Assembly (NCBI GenBank): GCA_016874675.1
Contig: VGTL01000001.1
Location: 31,191-95,190, forward strand
Reading direction: 5' to 3'
From: Methanobacteriota archaeon
GTDB taxonomy: Archaea; Thermoplasmatota; DTKX01; VGTL01
Length of the DNA: 64,000 nt
This document shows, piece by piece, positions 43,361-52,194 of the stretch (position 1 is the stretch's first letter; each line of letters starts with the position of its first letter). Both the position numbers and the translations under genes were made by a program. The notes beneath the pieces were generated by a model, which was not told the DNA's origin, made no database searches, and was given only the letters and a program-made list of their open reading frames with translations.

Positions 43361-43490
43361 GAAATCCCCCCCGGCCAGCGAGTCCAGGGCCCGCTCCGCG
43401 CCGTCTTCCGTCTTCCCTCCCCCGGTGGTTAATATGGGGAGGTATTGATATTTTTTTTGTAGTTACTAAATATTTGGTATGATTGAAAAA

Positions 43491-43688
43491 ACGAGGGCGC
43501 AAGGCGCAGGGCGCGGGGCACGAGGCTTGAGGCGGAAGGGTCGAGGGACGATGGGATGGATATTATTGAGCGGGTGGCAAGAAAGCGACAGCACCTTCCA
43601 CCAACCTCGCGCCTTGTCCCTTGCCCCTTGCGCATTTTCCTTTTAGCCCTGTGCCTTGCGCCTCGCGCCCTGCGCCCTGCGCCTTTGT
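43491..43688. repeat. Purine/pyrimidine repeat element R10 in a divergent promoter region
   Basis: The left arm is made of GGCGCAA/GGCGCAG units ending with the tag GAGGGACGATGGG (43543-43555). About 45 bp of unique sequence follows, then a right arm of TTGCGCC/CTGCGCC units. It lies between the ribB and M6-protease promoters, both of which lie outside the arms. Confidence 0.87.
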
Positions 43689-43706
43689 ATGCAAAGTACC
43701 GATTAT

Positions 43707-43718
43707 TTTATATAAAAA
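43707..43718 (+). promoter_or_regulatory. TATA box of the M6 metalloprotease gene
   Basis: TTTTATATAAAA lies about 28 bp before the first of four consecutive ATGs at 43740-43751. This predicts a leaderless message. Confidence 0.7.
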
Positions 43719-43739
43719 TGAAAATATCCACATTGTCTG

Positions 43740-46700
43740 ATGATGATGATGTATAACAAGGTGCTGGCCCTGGCGGCGGTCGTGATGGTGGCGTTCCCGG
43801 GAGCCGTGCCGGCCGGGCCGGGGGACGGCGTCCCCTCCGGGGAGCCGGGGGTCTTCCCCTGGCGCGACAAGCCACTGCGCCCCATGCCCTCATCGCCCCT
43901 TGCCGAGGTCGCGCCCCGGGTGACCGGCACGGCCAAGGTGCTCCTGCTCTGCATCGAGTTCTCCAACGTCAAGCACAACGGCGCCCACACCCCGGCCTAC
44001 TTCGACGCGCTCGCCGACGGCCCGGGCAACAGCATGGCGGCCTACTTCCACGAGGCGTCGGGGGGAAGGTTCACCATCGCCGCGGACTGCCAGGGCTGGT
44101 ACACATCCACCCAGACGATGGAGCACTACGGCGCCCCCAGCGGGGGCCAGAAGGACAATCCCCTGCTCTACGAGCTAGTCACCGAGGCGGTCCGGGCGGC
44201 CGACGCCCAGGTCAACTTCGCAGACTACGACTTGGACCGCGACGGCTGGGTGGACTACCTCCAGGTGGTGCACGCCGGAAGGGACGAGGCGATGTCGGGC
44301 AGCCCAAACGACATCTGGTCGGAGATGTACTACGACTTCGACACCCCCGTGGTCGACGGAAAGCGGGTGGGCATCTACAGCATGGTCTCCGAGTACGACC
44401 CGATGGGTGTGTTCGCCCACGAGTTAGGCCACCAGATCGGGCTGCCCGACCTCTACGACACGGACGGCCCCGGCAACGGGGGCGACACGGACGGGGCGGG
44501 CCTCTGGGACATCATGGCGGCCGGCGCGTTCCTCGGGAACGGCGACGTCCCCTCCCTGCCCTCGGCGTGGAGCCGCACCCTCCTGGGCTGGACGAACCTC
44601 CTGACCGTGACCTCCAACACGAACGGCCTCCAGCTGGCCTCCGCGGCGCGGAACGGCACTGTCCTTCGCATCAACGTCCCCGGCATCCCCAACGAGTACT
44701 ACCTCGTGGAGTGCCGCGTCCAGACCGGGTTCGACTCCCACCTTCCGGGAAGCGGCCTGCTCATCTGGCATATCGACGACTCGCGGGGCAACCTCAACCT
44801 CAACGACCTGGAGACCCGGCCGGGCAAAAAGCGCGTCACCCTCGAGGAGGCCCACGGGGGCGTCCAGCACCTCGACCGCGCCGGGCTCAAGCTCTACGAC
44901 CCCCAGGACCCCTGGTCCAACAGCGCCGGCGGGTTCTCGCCCACGTCAGACCCCAACACCACCGCCAACCTCGACGGCCGCCACACATTCATCTCGGTGA
45001 GAAACATCGGGCCGGCTAGCTACACCATGAGCTGCGATGTGGTCCTGAACACCCCAGTCTACGACCTTCGCCTGACGCCCTCCGGGACCCGGTTCGACAT
45101 CGACCCCGGGGTGACCAGCCACTTCACGGTGGATGCCTACAATGTCGGCTCGGACGAGGAGTACTCGTTCTCGGTCGAGGGAAAGTTCACTGAATGGTTC
45201 AATGCGGACCCGGCCCGGACCGTTCTCACCACCCGGAACGCCATCGGCCTGACCGTCTTCATGCGGCCGCCGGTGACCGCCCCCGCCGGCACGGCGTTCG
45301 AGGACACGCTCCGCGCCACCGCCTCCTCGGACCGCACGAGGTCGTTCACGATCAAGTTCAGCGTCAGGGTGAACGCCAAGCTCCACAGCGCCTTCTCGCC
45401 GTCCATGGATATCGGGCTTTTGCCCGGCGCGCCCCGGACCGTGGAGCTTGCCGTCGAGAACCGCGGGAACCTGGCCGACACGATAACCCTCTCCATCCAG
45501 GGCCCGGGCGCAGGGTGGGTATCGTACGAGGGCCCCGAGACCTTCCAGCTTGCGGCCGGCTCCAACGACACGTTGCGGCTCACCGCCTCCATCCCGTTCG
45601 GGACCGAGCAGAACGCCCGCACGACCGTCGAGGTGGGCGGCCGCTCCCGGGACGGCTCCCGCTCCGACCCGGCGACGCTCTCGCTCTGGGCGGGGCCGTC
45701 GCCCTACATCGTGTTCGGCGCGCTGGAGGAGGTCCGCGTGAGGCCCGGCGTTCCCTCGGCGGTCCGGGTCCACCTCGACAACCTGGGCACAGCGGACGCC
45801 GTGCTCTCGCTTGCGACCGAGGCCCCGCCGGGCTGGTTCGCCAACCTCTCCCGCGAAAGCATCCTGATTCCGGCCTGGGGCTCCGAGGATGTCCCGCTCT
45901 CGGTCACGGCGCCCGAGGGCGCGCCGGCGGGCACCGTGGCGCCCGTCAACCTCACCGCGGCGGCCGGGGCGTACCTGAACTCCACCTCCATCCCGGTGAC
46001 GGTGGAGCAGGTCTACGGCGTGGCCCTTTTCGACTGCAGCACCTCCGCCGAGGTCCTGCCCGGCGTTCCCCACGAGTACCGTTTCACGGTCGGAAACACC
46101 GGCAACGGCCGCGACGACCTGGTGCTCGACATCATCGAGGGCCCGACGGACGGTCAGTGGACCCAGAGCCTGGACACCCGGGCGCTCCGGCTGGGGCCGG
46201 GGGAGAACGCCACCGTGGCCGTCACCGTCACCGCGCCGGCCGGGGCGCTGGCAGGGGCCCGCTGGGAGGTCACCCTCGGGTTCGGCCACACTGGGGGCGA
46301 GACCACCGAGTTCGAGCTGGTCTCCACGGTGGCCCGGCTGCGAACGGTCTCGGTGGCGGCGGCCCAGAGGGCGAAATCGGGGGACCCGGGAGAGACGGTC
46401 AGCTTCCAGTTCTCGGCGACCAACACGGGGAACGCTGCCGATTCGGTCCTCTTCTCCGCGCCCAAGCAGGCCGGGCTCGTCTTGGAGTTCTCCGAGCCGG
46501 ACTACTCGCTGGACCCCTCAGAGAGGGTCGACCTCCGGCTCTCCTGCCGCATCCTCGCCGGCGCCCAGGCGGGCCTCCGCTCCATCATCCTGACCGCCTC
46601 GGCCCGAGACGACCCCTCGGTGAACGCCACAGTGGATCTCCGCCTGACGGTCAATGCGATCCACGCCGTCGAGTTGCAGTTCCAGAGGACCCAGGCCGAA

Positions 46701-47099
46701 GCCCCCGCCGGGGGAAGCGTGGTGTTCCCCTGCACGCTCCAAAACACCGGCAACACGAGGGACACCTTCACCCTCTCGAGGGTCTCGGGAACGCTGGAGG
46801 TCCTCTTCGACCGCTCGACGGTCACCCTTGAGCCAGGCGAGAAGGTATCCATCAACATCACCGCCACGGTCCCGTCCGGGGAGCCCGGGGGGCCGTCGGC
46901 CTTCAAGGTCTCGGTTCGCTCCCAGGGAAAGGCCGGCGAGGTGTTCCTCAAGGAGCTCGCGGTCGACGTCTCCGCGGCGCCGGGCGGCGGTGGCAACGCC
47001 CTCCTAGTCCCCATCGCCGCGGCCGGAGCGCTCGGCGCCGTGGCCGTCGCGGCGGCACTGCTCGTTCTGCGCCGGCGCAAGAAGAAATCCGCGCAATAG
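43740..47099 (+). CDS. Secreted M6-family zinc metalloprotease with NEW3-type repeats
   Basis: This 1119-residue protein starts at a run of four ATGs, so the first residue is uncertain by up to three. It has a signal peptide (about 5-25) and an M6 (immune inhibitor A-like) catalytic domain (about 50-430) with the zinc helix HELGHQIGLPD near 226. A series of about six NEW3/CARDB-like beta domains follows (about 440-1085; repeated N-T-G-N and N-L-G motifs). A C-terminal membrane helix and basic tail (about 1090-1119) end the protein. It is probably a cell-surface protease on a long beta stalk. Confidence 0.92.
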   Translation: MMMMYNKVLALAAVVMVAFPGAVPAGPGDGVPSGEPGVFPWRDKPLRPMPSSPLAEVAPRVTGTAKVLLLCIEFSNVKHNGAHTPAYFDALADGPGNSMAAYFHEASGGRFTIAADCQGWYTSTQTMEHYGAPSGGQKDNPLLYELVTEAVRAADAQVNFADYDLDRDGWVDYLQVVHAGRDEAMSGSPNDIWSEMYYDFDTPVVDGKRVGIYSMVSEYDPMGVFAHELGHQIGLPDLYDTDGPGNGGDTDGAGLWDIMAAGAFLGNGDVPSLPSAWSRTLLGWTNLLTVTSNTNGLQLASAARNGTVLRINVPGIPNEYYLVECRVQTGFDSHLPGSGLLIWHIDDSRGNLNLNDLETRPGKKRVTLEEAHGGVQHLDRAGLKLYDPQDPWSNSAGGFSPTSDPNTTANLDGRHTFISVRNIGPASYTMSCDVVLNTPVYDLRLTPSGTRFDIDPGVTSHFTVDAYNVGSDEEYSFSVEGKFTEWFNADPARTVLTTRNAIGLTVFMRPPVTAPAGTAFEDTLRATASSDRTRSFTIKFSVRVNAKLHSAFSPSMDIGLLPGAPRTVELAVENRGNLADTITLSIQGPGAGWVSYEGPETFQLAAGSNDTLRLTASIPFGTEQNARTTVEVGGRSRDGSRSDPATLSLWAGPSPYIVFGALEEVRVRPGVPSAVRVHLDNLGTADAVLSLATEAPPGWFANLSRESILIPAWGSEDVPLSVTAPEGAPAGTVAPVNLTAAAGAYLNSTSIPVTVEQVYGVALFDCSTSAEVLPGVPHEYRFTVGNTGNGRDDLVLDIIEGPTDGQWTQSLDTRALRLGPGENATVAVTVTAPAGALAGARWEVTLGFGHTGGETTEFELVSTVARLRTVSVAAAQRAKSGDPGETVSFQFSATNTGNAADSVLFSAPKQAGLVLEFSEPDYSLDPSERVDLRLSCRILAGAQAGLRSIILTASARDDPSVNATVDLRLTVNAIHAVELQFQRTQAEAPAGGSVVFPCTLQNTGNTRDTFTLSRVSGTLEVLFDRSTVTLEPGEKVSINITATVPSGEPGGPSAFKVSVRSQGKAGEVFLKELAVDVSAAPGGGGNALLVPIAAAGALGAVAVAAALLVLRRRKKKSAQ

Positions 47100-47408
47100 G
47101 GGAAGGGCAGCAAGGCAGCAAGGCAGCAAGGCAGCAGGGGAAGGCAGAAAGGCAGCAAGGCAGCAAGGCAGCAAGGGTGGGCAGGAAGGCAGAAAGGCAG
47201 AAAGGGAGAAAGGGCCTGGTCGTCGTCCCTTGCTGCCTTTCTGCCTTGCTGCCTTGCTCCCTTGCCCCCTTGCTCCCTTGCTGCCTTGCTGCCTTGCTCC
47301 CTTGCCCCCTTGCTCCCTTGCCCCCTTGCTCCCTTGCCCCCTTGCTCCCTTGCTGCCTTCCTGCCCACCCTTGCTGCCTTGCTGCCTTGCTGCCCGCTGC
47401 CTTTGCCC
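47100..47408. repeat. Large purine/pyrimidine repeat element R11
   Basis: The left arm has about a dozen GGCAGCAA/GGCAGAAA units. The junction is GGTCGTCGTCCC (the tag GGGACGACG read on the minus strand, 47219-47230). A longer right arm mixes TTGCTGCC and TTGCTCCC units. It fills the whole 320-bp gap between two convergent genes. It uses the same vocabulary as R12. Confidence 0.9.
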
Positions 47409-47419
47409 GATCGCCCTGC

Positions 47420-47998
47420 CTAGATGAGCTTCACCTGCTTGGTCTCCAGGCGCAGGGACCTAAGGTTGGAGCGCTCCAGGAGCTCGTCGGAGAGAAGGTC
47501 GTATAGGTCTGCGCTGAAGTCCTCGCTCACTCGGTAGCAGGGGTCCTGGGCCGGGACGGCTATCCCGGCGCTCTCCAAAAGCCTCCTGGCCTCGGCGCGC
47601 TCCTCGGCCGCGACCGAGCGGTACCGCTTGGGCGCGGAGAGGCCCATCCGCCGCAGCTCCTCGTAGAACACCGGGCGCCGGAACAGGCGCTGGAGGAGGA
47701 ACACACCCATGCGGGACCGGCGGTCCCGGCGCTTCTCGGCGGCGCGCAGCCTCTCGCCCAGCGACTCGTAGATGTCCGAAAGGGGCGTCGCCGAAAGCGA
47801 GTAGACCTTGGAGGGAGGGATGTCTTTTTCGCGAAGAAGGCCCGACTCGGCCAGGGCCTGGAGGTAGCCGGCGAGCACCAGCCGGTGCAGCCGCATCCCC
47901 TCCTTCTCCAGGTCCCTTGCCAGCCGGCTTATGGACTTGTCCTGCTCCCCGAGCTGCCGCAGCACCGCCGCCCTGAGGGTCCTGTCGCCGATGAACAT
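47420..47998 (-). CDS. Winged-helix-like regulatory protein of unknown family
   Basis: This 192-residue protein starts at an ATG following GGGGGAGAG. Residues 1-70 resemble a winged helix (LRAAVLRQLGEQDKSISRLARDLEKE, then LHRLVLAGYLQALAESGLL). A basic helical linker follows (RAAEKRRDRRSR), then a second helical domain (about 110-192; FLLQRLFRRPVFYEELRRMG). The family is not recognised. The first domain suggests DNA binding. It is convergent with the protease gene. Confidence 0.65.
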   Translation of the reverse strand: MFIGDRTLRAAVLRQLGEQDKSISRLARDLEKEGMRLHRLVLAGYLQALAESGLLREKDIPPSKVYSLSATPLSDIYESLGERLRAAEKRRDRRSRMGVFLLQRLFRRPVFYEELRRMGLSAPKRYRSVAAEERAEARRLLESAGIAVPAQDPCYRVSEDFSADLYDLLSDELLERSNLRSLRLETKQVKLI

Positions 47999-48255
47999 GT
48001 GCTCTCCCCCGGAAATTGATAAGCGAACAGATAACAGAGCTGGTAACAAATAAACCTTTTGAATGGCCCGATTTCGCCGTTTTACTTTTTTTTGTAAATC
48101 TTTCAATAATAATCGGAAGTGCGACTCCCGACGCGGTGCGCGATGAACAAAATAGATAAGCACCAACGTGCATGTGGCAAAAGCAGCACCAAAAAACAAG
48201 GCCGCTTGCGGTGTGCTGCACACGCGCTAGGCGGAGGCACGGGGGGGAAAGCTCC

Positions 48256-48426
48256 ATGATATACCGGCGGGACACCCGCAACAGGAGCCTGGACGACTTC
48301 AGCGAGGCGAGGCCCAGGGCCACCGTCAGGGCAGGCAGGCGGAACGAGTGCGCCGCGCACCCCGAGGGGGCGGGCCCCCTCAAGGCAAAACCGCCGGCAC
48401 TGGCGGCCGCGCCGGCGCTCAAGTAG
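48256..48426 (+). CDS. Possible 56-residue basic protein
   Basis: An ATG lies about 9 bp after a GGGGGGG run. The product (MIYRRDTRNRSLDDFSEARP...) is Arg-rich with an Ala/Pro-rich end. It sits in the 495-bp gap 47999-48493, which otherwise contains only AT-richer unique sequence and TATA-like sites. Composition alone cannot prove coding. Confidence 0.3.
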   Translation: MIYRRDTRNRSLDDFSEARPRATVRAGRRNECAAHPEGAGPLKAKPPALAAAPALK

Positions 48427-48493
48427 GCCCGTCCTGGCCTGAACTCAATACTTTTAAGACCCGGGAGGTGGATTCCCGACCGGGTGCTGCCCG

Positions 48494-51400
48494 ATGCGGA
48501 TACGCACAGCCGTCCTATCGTTGCTCCTGGTCGCAGGCTCCCTGCTCCTGCCCGTCCCGCCCGGGGAAGTTGGCGCGGTCCCCATCGATTTCTCAGGGGA
48601 CATCATCACGACAGTGAGCTGGTCGCTTGCGACCTCGCCCGTCCACGTCGTGGGCAACATCTCCGTGCGGGTGGGCGGGACGCTCAACATCAAGGAGGGC
48701 ACGGAGGTGCTCTTCGACGAGGGGACCTGGATCGCCGTCGAGGGCGGGGCGCTCGTCATCGAGGGCACGAGCACCGCGCCCGTGCGCTTCCTGCCCAACA
48801 CCTCCGCCCCGTACAGCGGCTACTACCAGTGGATCCACGTCAGGAGCCAGCTCGACAAGCCCTCCAGCCTCAGCGCCCGGTGGGCCGAGTTCTCCCGGGG
48901 CGCGAAGGGGTTCTACCTCGAGGGCGTGCAGGGCGCCGTCATCCAGGACTGCCGGTTCGACGGCGTCGGCGAGGCCGGCATGTACCTCTCCGGGTGCTCC
49001 GGGGTGATGGTCCAAAACTGCGTCTTCAACGGGAGCGGCGGGTGGGGCGTCCGGGCCGAGCTCTCGGACAACGTCTCCATCCTCGCCGGCACCTTCTCGG
49101 GCTGCGCGGCGTCGTCGGTCTCCTTCTCGGACTGCGTGTACAGCTCGGTGTCGTCGGTGCAGGTCACGGCCGACGTGTCCGAATCCGGCTTGGAGCTCCA
49201 AGGCTGCAGCAACATCCACATCGACCGGCTGACCGTCGCGGACGCCCCCAGGGGACTGGAGCTCGTCAACTCGGGCCAAAACACCGTCTACGGCTGCGCG
49301 TTCCAGCGGGACGGCATCGGTCTCGTCCTGAACTCCTCCACCGAAAACGTCTTCCGCGGCAACAACTTCACGGACTGCCCCCTGCCCCTCTCGTTCTCCG
49401 GCGGCCCGGAGCTCGCCTCCAACACGTTCGAGACCAGCAACACCGTCGGCGGCCTGCCGGTCCGTTTCCTCAACTCGGGCGACCTGGACGGCGTCGCCGC
49501 CGGCGCGGTGGTGCTCGCCGGGTGCACCGGCTCCACCGTGAGCAACATCACGTTCCCCAACACCGGCGGGGCGATCTTCGTGCTCTACGGAAGCGACTGC
49601 GTGCTTCGGGACCTCGTGCTGGACCGCTCCCCGAGCGGGACGGTGGTCATCGGCAGCCCGGGCCTTCGGCTCCATAACGTCACGCTGACCAACTCGCCCA
49701 AGACCGGCCTTTCGGTCCTCGAATCCGACGGGACGGAGGTCCGAAACTGCACCATCACCGGGTGCGACACCGGAGCGGCCTTCGGCGGCCGGATGGACAT
49801 CACCCTCCACGGCTCGAATCTGCGGGGGAACAGCCGGGACCTGTCGACGGCAAGCGAGGTCCGGACGACCGCGATCGACTGCTCCGTGGGCAGCATCGAG
49901 ACCGGCGAAGAATCGCAGGTGGAGGAGGACTACACCCTCTCCGTCAAGGTGACGGACAGGGCCTCCGCGCCCGTCTCCGGGGCCCAGATGCGGGTCCTCT
50001 CCGGGGGCGAGCCCCGCTACGCCACGCCTCGTTTCGGCGGGACCGACCCCGTGTCGGACGCCGCGGGTGCCTTCGCGCCGCTGGTGCTGCCCGGGGCCAT
50101 CCACCGGTACGGGGCCCGCACGGACATCAACACCACCGCCGAGGTGTGGGACGGGGTCAACGCGTTCGAGTGGAACCCGAGGACCTTCCAGCTCCGCGCC
50201 CCGACGGGAGCGGCGTTCATTGCGACCGAGGTGGGCTTCCTCTCGGGGGTGGTGCTCGATCCGGTCGGCGACCCGATAGGGGGCGTCGACCTCCTGCTCG
50301 ACGGGGGCATGAGCGCCACCACCGGCACCGACGGGAGCTACCTGTTCCCTCCCCTGGCGCCGGGCAACTACTCGATGGACGTATCGCTCCCGGGATGGGA
50401 GCCGCTGCACCTGCCGGTCGTGCCCGTGACCGCCGGGGTGACCAAACATGTCAACCTGACCATGCAGGCGGCAGCCGGCTCCACGGGGGAGCTCAGGGGC
50501 ACCGTGCTGGATGACCGGGGCGGCCCCGTCGCCGGGGCGTTCGTCCAGGTGGCCGGCGGTCCCGGGGCCCTCTCGGACACGGCAGGCCTCTTCTCCGTCA
50601 GCGGAGCGCCCGGGGGCTTTGTCAACTTCTCGGCCTCCAAGGCGGGCCATCTGGGCGCGGCCGGGCAGGCGTTCGTGCCACCCGGGGGCCGGTCGCGCTG
50701 GACCAACATCACCCTGGTGGCGTCGGCCGCCAACGCCACCGGCGCCATATCGGTCCAGGTGGTCGATGCCTTCTCCGGGCCGCTCCAGGGCGCCCGGGTG
50801 GTGCTGGACGGTAACACCGAGGCGCCCCAGTTGACGCCCGCCAACGGCACCTGCCTGTTCTCCGGAGTGCCGGCCGGGTTCCACCTGGTTGCCGCATCCC
50901 TGGCCGGCTACGCGCCGGCGAGCGCGAACGTCACGGTGATCGCGGGGAGCGTGGCCGGCCTGACGCTGGTTCTCAACCTGGAGCCGTCGGGCAACGGGTC
51001 GGTCGCCGGCACAGTGAGGGGCCTGACCGGGGCGGCCATTGCCGGTGCTTCCGTGGTCTTGGAGGAGCTCAACCTCTCGGCCACCACCGACGCCGCCGGC
51101 AACTACAGCATCGGGCCGGTGCCGGCGGGCCTGCACAACATAACGGCCTCCGCCGAAGGATTCGCCCCCGAAACGGTGATCGGCGTGGTGGTCCTGGGCA
51201 ACTCGATAACGTTCCAGGACTTCGTGCTGCGCCCCGAACGGGTGTTCACCAACCGGACCCTGGGTGTGCGGGTGTTAGGCGATTTCACCGGTGCCGGCCG
51301 GCTGGATATCCGGAGGGCCCCGGCGCTTCCCGAGCCCCCGCCGGGCGGCTTCGACCGCTTCTTCGAGGTGACCGCCACCGGGTTCACCTGCATGACCGGC

Positions 51401-51808
51401 CTGCGCATCGAGGTCCGGGGCCAGCTCTTCCGCGACTCGCTTTCGGGGAGGGACCTCGGAAGGTACGATGTCAGGCTCTACACACGCCCAAGCGGCATGT
51501 GGGACCCGGGCGAGCGCTGGGAGGCCATCGCCGAATCCGGCTACGACGCCGAGGGCGGCCTCTTCTGGGCCAACGTCTCCCACTTCTCCGTGTTCGGGAT
51601 AGGTTTCACGGCGAAGGGCACCGGCCCCACCGGGACGACGATTGTCGCCCTCCCGCCGTGGCTTTCGCCCCTGGCGGTCGTGGCGATCGTGCTGCTCGTC
51701 GGCGTGCCCATCGGGATAATCGTGATACGGGTCCGCCAGCCGCCGTCGGGGGGCGGCGGTCGGCAGGGGCCCGTTTTGCCGCCGCGTCAGTCCGGCACGA
51801 ACTTGTAG
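48494..51808 (+). CDS. Surface protein with right-handed beta-helix and carboxypeptidase-regulatory-like domains
   Basis: This 1104-residue protein has a signal peptide (about 1-27), a right-handed parallel beta-helix of NosD/pectin-lyase type (about 100-460; repeated DCRFDGV, NCVFNGSG and NNFTDC turns), and four carboxypeptidase-regulatory-like beta sandwiches (about 570-640, 660-735, 750-825, 835-910). A C-terminal beta domain (about 925-1045) and a membrane helix (about 1055-1077) follow. A TATA-like TACTTTTAAG lies at 48451-48460. The 3' end overlaps the convergent DUF35 gene by 22 bp. Polysaccharide binding or lysis is plausible. Confidence 0.87.
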   Translation: MRIRTAVLSLLLVAGSLLLPVPPGEVGAVPIDFSGDIITTVSWSLATSPVHVVGNISVRVGGTLNIKEGTEVLFDEGTWIAVEGGALVIEGTSTAPVRFLPNTSAPYSGYYQWIHVRSQLDKPSSLSARWAEFSRGAKGFYLEGVQGAVIQDCRFDGVGEAGMYLSGCSGVMVQNCVFNGSGGWGVRAELSDNVSILAGTFSGCAASSVSFSDCVYSSVSSVQVTADVSESGLELQGCSNIHIDRLTVADAPRGLELVNSGQNTVYGCAFQRDGIGLVLNSSTENVFRGNNFTDCPLPLSFSGGPELASNTFETSNTVGGLPVRFLNSGDLDGVAAGAVVLAGCTGSTVSNITFPNTGGAIFVLYGSDCVLRDLVLDRSPSGTVVIGSPGLRLHNVTLTNSPKTGLSVLESDGTEVRNCTITGCDTGAAFGGRMDITLHGSNLRGNSRDLSTASEVRTTAIDCSVGSIETGEESQVEEDYTLSVKVTDRASAPVSGAQMRVLSGGEPRYATPRFGGTDPVSDAAGAFAPLVLPGAIHRYGARTDINTTAEVWDGVNAFEWNPRTFQLRAPTGAAFIATEVGFLSGVVLDPVGDPIGGVDLLLDGGMSATTGTDGSYLFPPLAPGNYSMDVSLPGWEPLHLPVVPVTAGVTKHVNLTMQAAAGSTGELRGTVLDDRGGPVAGAFVQVAGGPGALSDTAGLFSVSGAPGGFVNFSASKAGHLGAAGQAFVPPGGRSRWTNITLVASAANATGAISVQVVDAFSGPLQGARVVLDGNTEAPQLTPANGTCLFSGVPAGFHLVAASLAGYAPASANVTVIAGSVAGLTLVLNLEPSGNGSVAGTVRGLTGAAIAGASVVLEELNLSATTDAAGNYSIGPVPAGLHNITASAEGFAPETVIGVVVLGNSITFQDFVLRPERVFTNRTLGVRVLGDFTGAGRLDIRRAPALPEPPPGGFDRFFEVTATGFTCMTGLRIEVRGQLFRDSLSGRDLGRYDVRLYTRPSGMWDPGERWEAIAESGYDAEGGLFWANVSHFSVFGIGFTAKGTGPTGTTIVALPPWLSPLAVVAIVLLVGVPIGIIVIRVRQPPSGGGGRQGPVLPPRQSGTNL

Positions 51809-52194
51809 CCGTAGTAGATGACCCCGGACTTGCCCTCCTCGCCGATCTTGCGGAACACGGAGTGGACCCGGGTGCCTATCCGGACCTCGCCGGGCCCGCA
51901 GTCCACCATCTGCGCCAGGAGGGCGGGGCCCTCGTCGAGCCTCACCATGGCCAGGATGTAGGGGACCTGTATCTCGAAGCCGGGACGCGGCTCGTGGACA
52001 AAGGTCCAGGTGAGCACCTCGCCCGTGCCCTTGAGCTTGTGTTCCTCCATCCGCCCGATGCTCTCGCGGTGGCACCGGGTGCACACCGGCCGGGGCGGGA
52101 AGAACACCGTCCCGCACACGCCGCACCTGTTCCCGGTGAGGTTGTAGCGGCTTTTGGTCTCGCGCCAGAACCGCACGCCCGCAAGTCCCGACAT
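51787..52194 (-). CDS. DUF35 OB-fold zinc-ribbon scaffold of the thiolase-HMGCS complex
   Basis: This 135-residue protein has an N-terminal zinc ribbon (CGVCGTVFFPPRPVCTRC) followed by an OB-fold (about 45-130; GEVLTWTFVHEPRPGFEIQVPYILAMV and GTRVHSVF). In archaea this protein bridges acetoacetyl-CoA thiolase and HMG-CoA synthase and channels the intermediate. It directly follows the thiolase gene (TGA then ATG) and is the third gene of the operon. Confidence 0.93.
   Translation of the reverse strand: MSGLAGVRFWRETKSRYNLTGNRCGVCGTVFFPPRPVCTRCHRESIGRMEEHKLKGTGEVLTWTFVHEPRPGFEIQVPYILAMVRLDEGPALLAQMVDCGPGEVRIGTRVHSVFRKIGEEGKSGVIYYGYKFVPD

Noticed and set aside
47100-47408. CRISPR array
   Set aside because: Units are only 7-8 nt, adjoining without spacers, and the arms are inverted. 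No cas genes are nearby.
47999-48255. Structured RNA or tRNA in the gap before the beta-helix gene
   Set aside because: No T-loop, acceptor stem or box C/D pattern could be found by eye.
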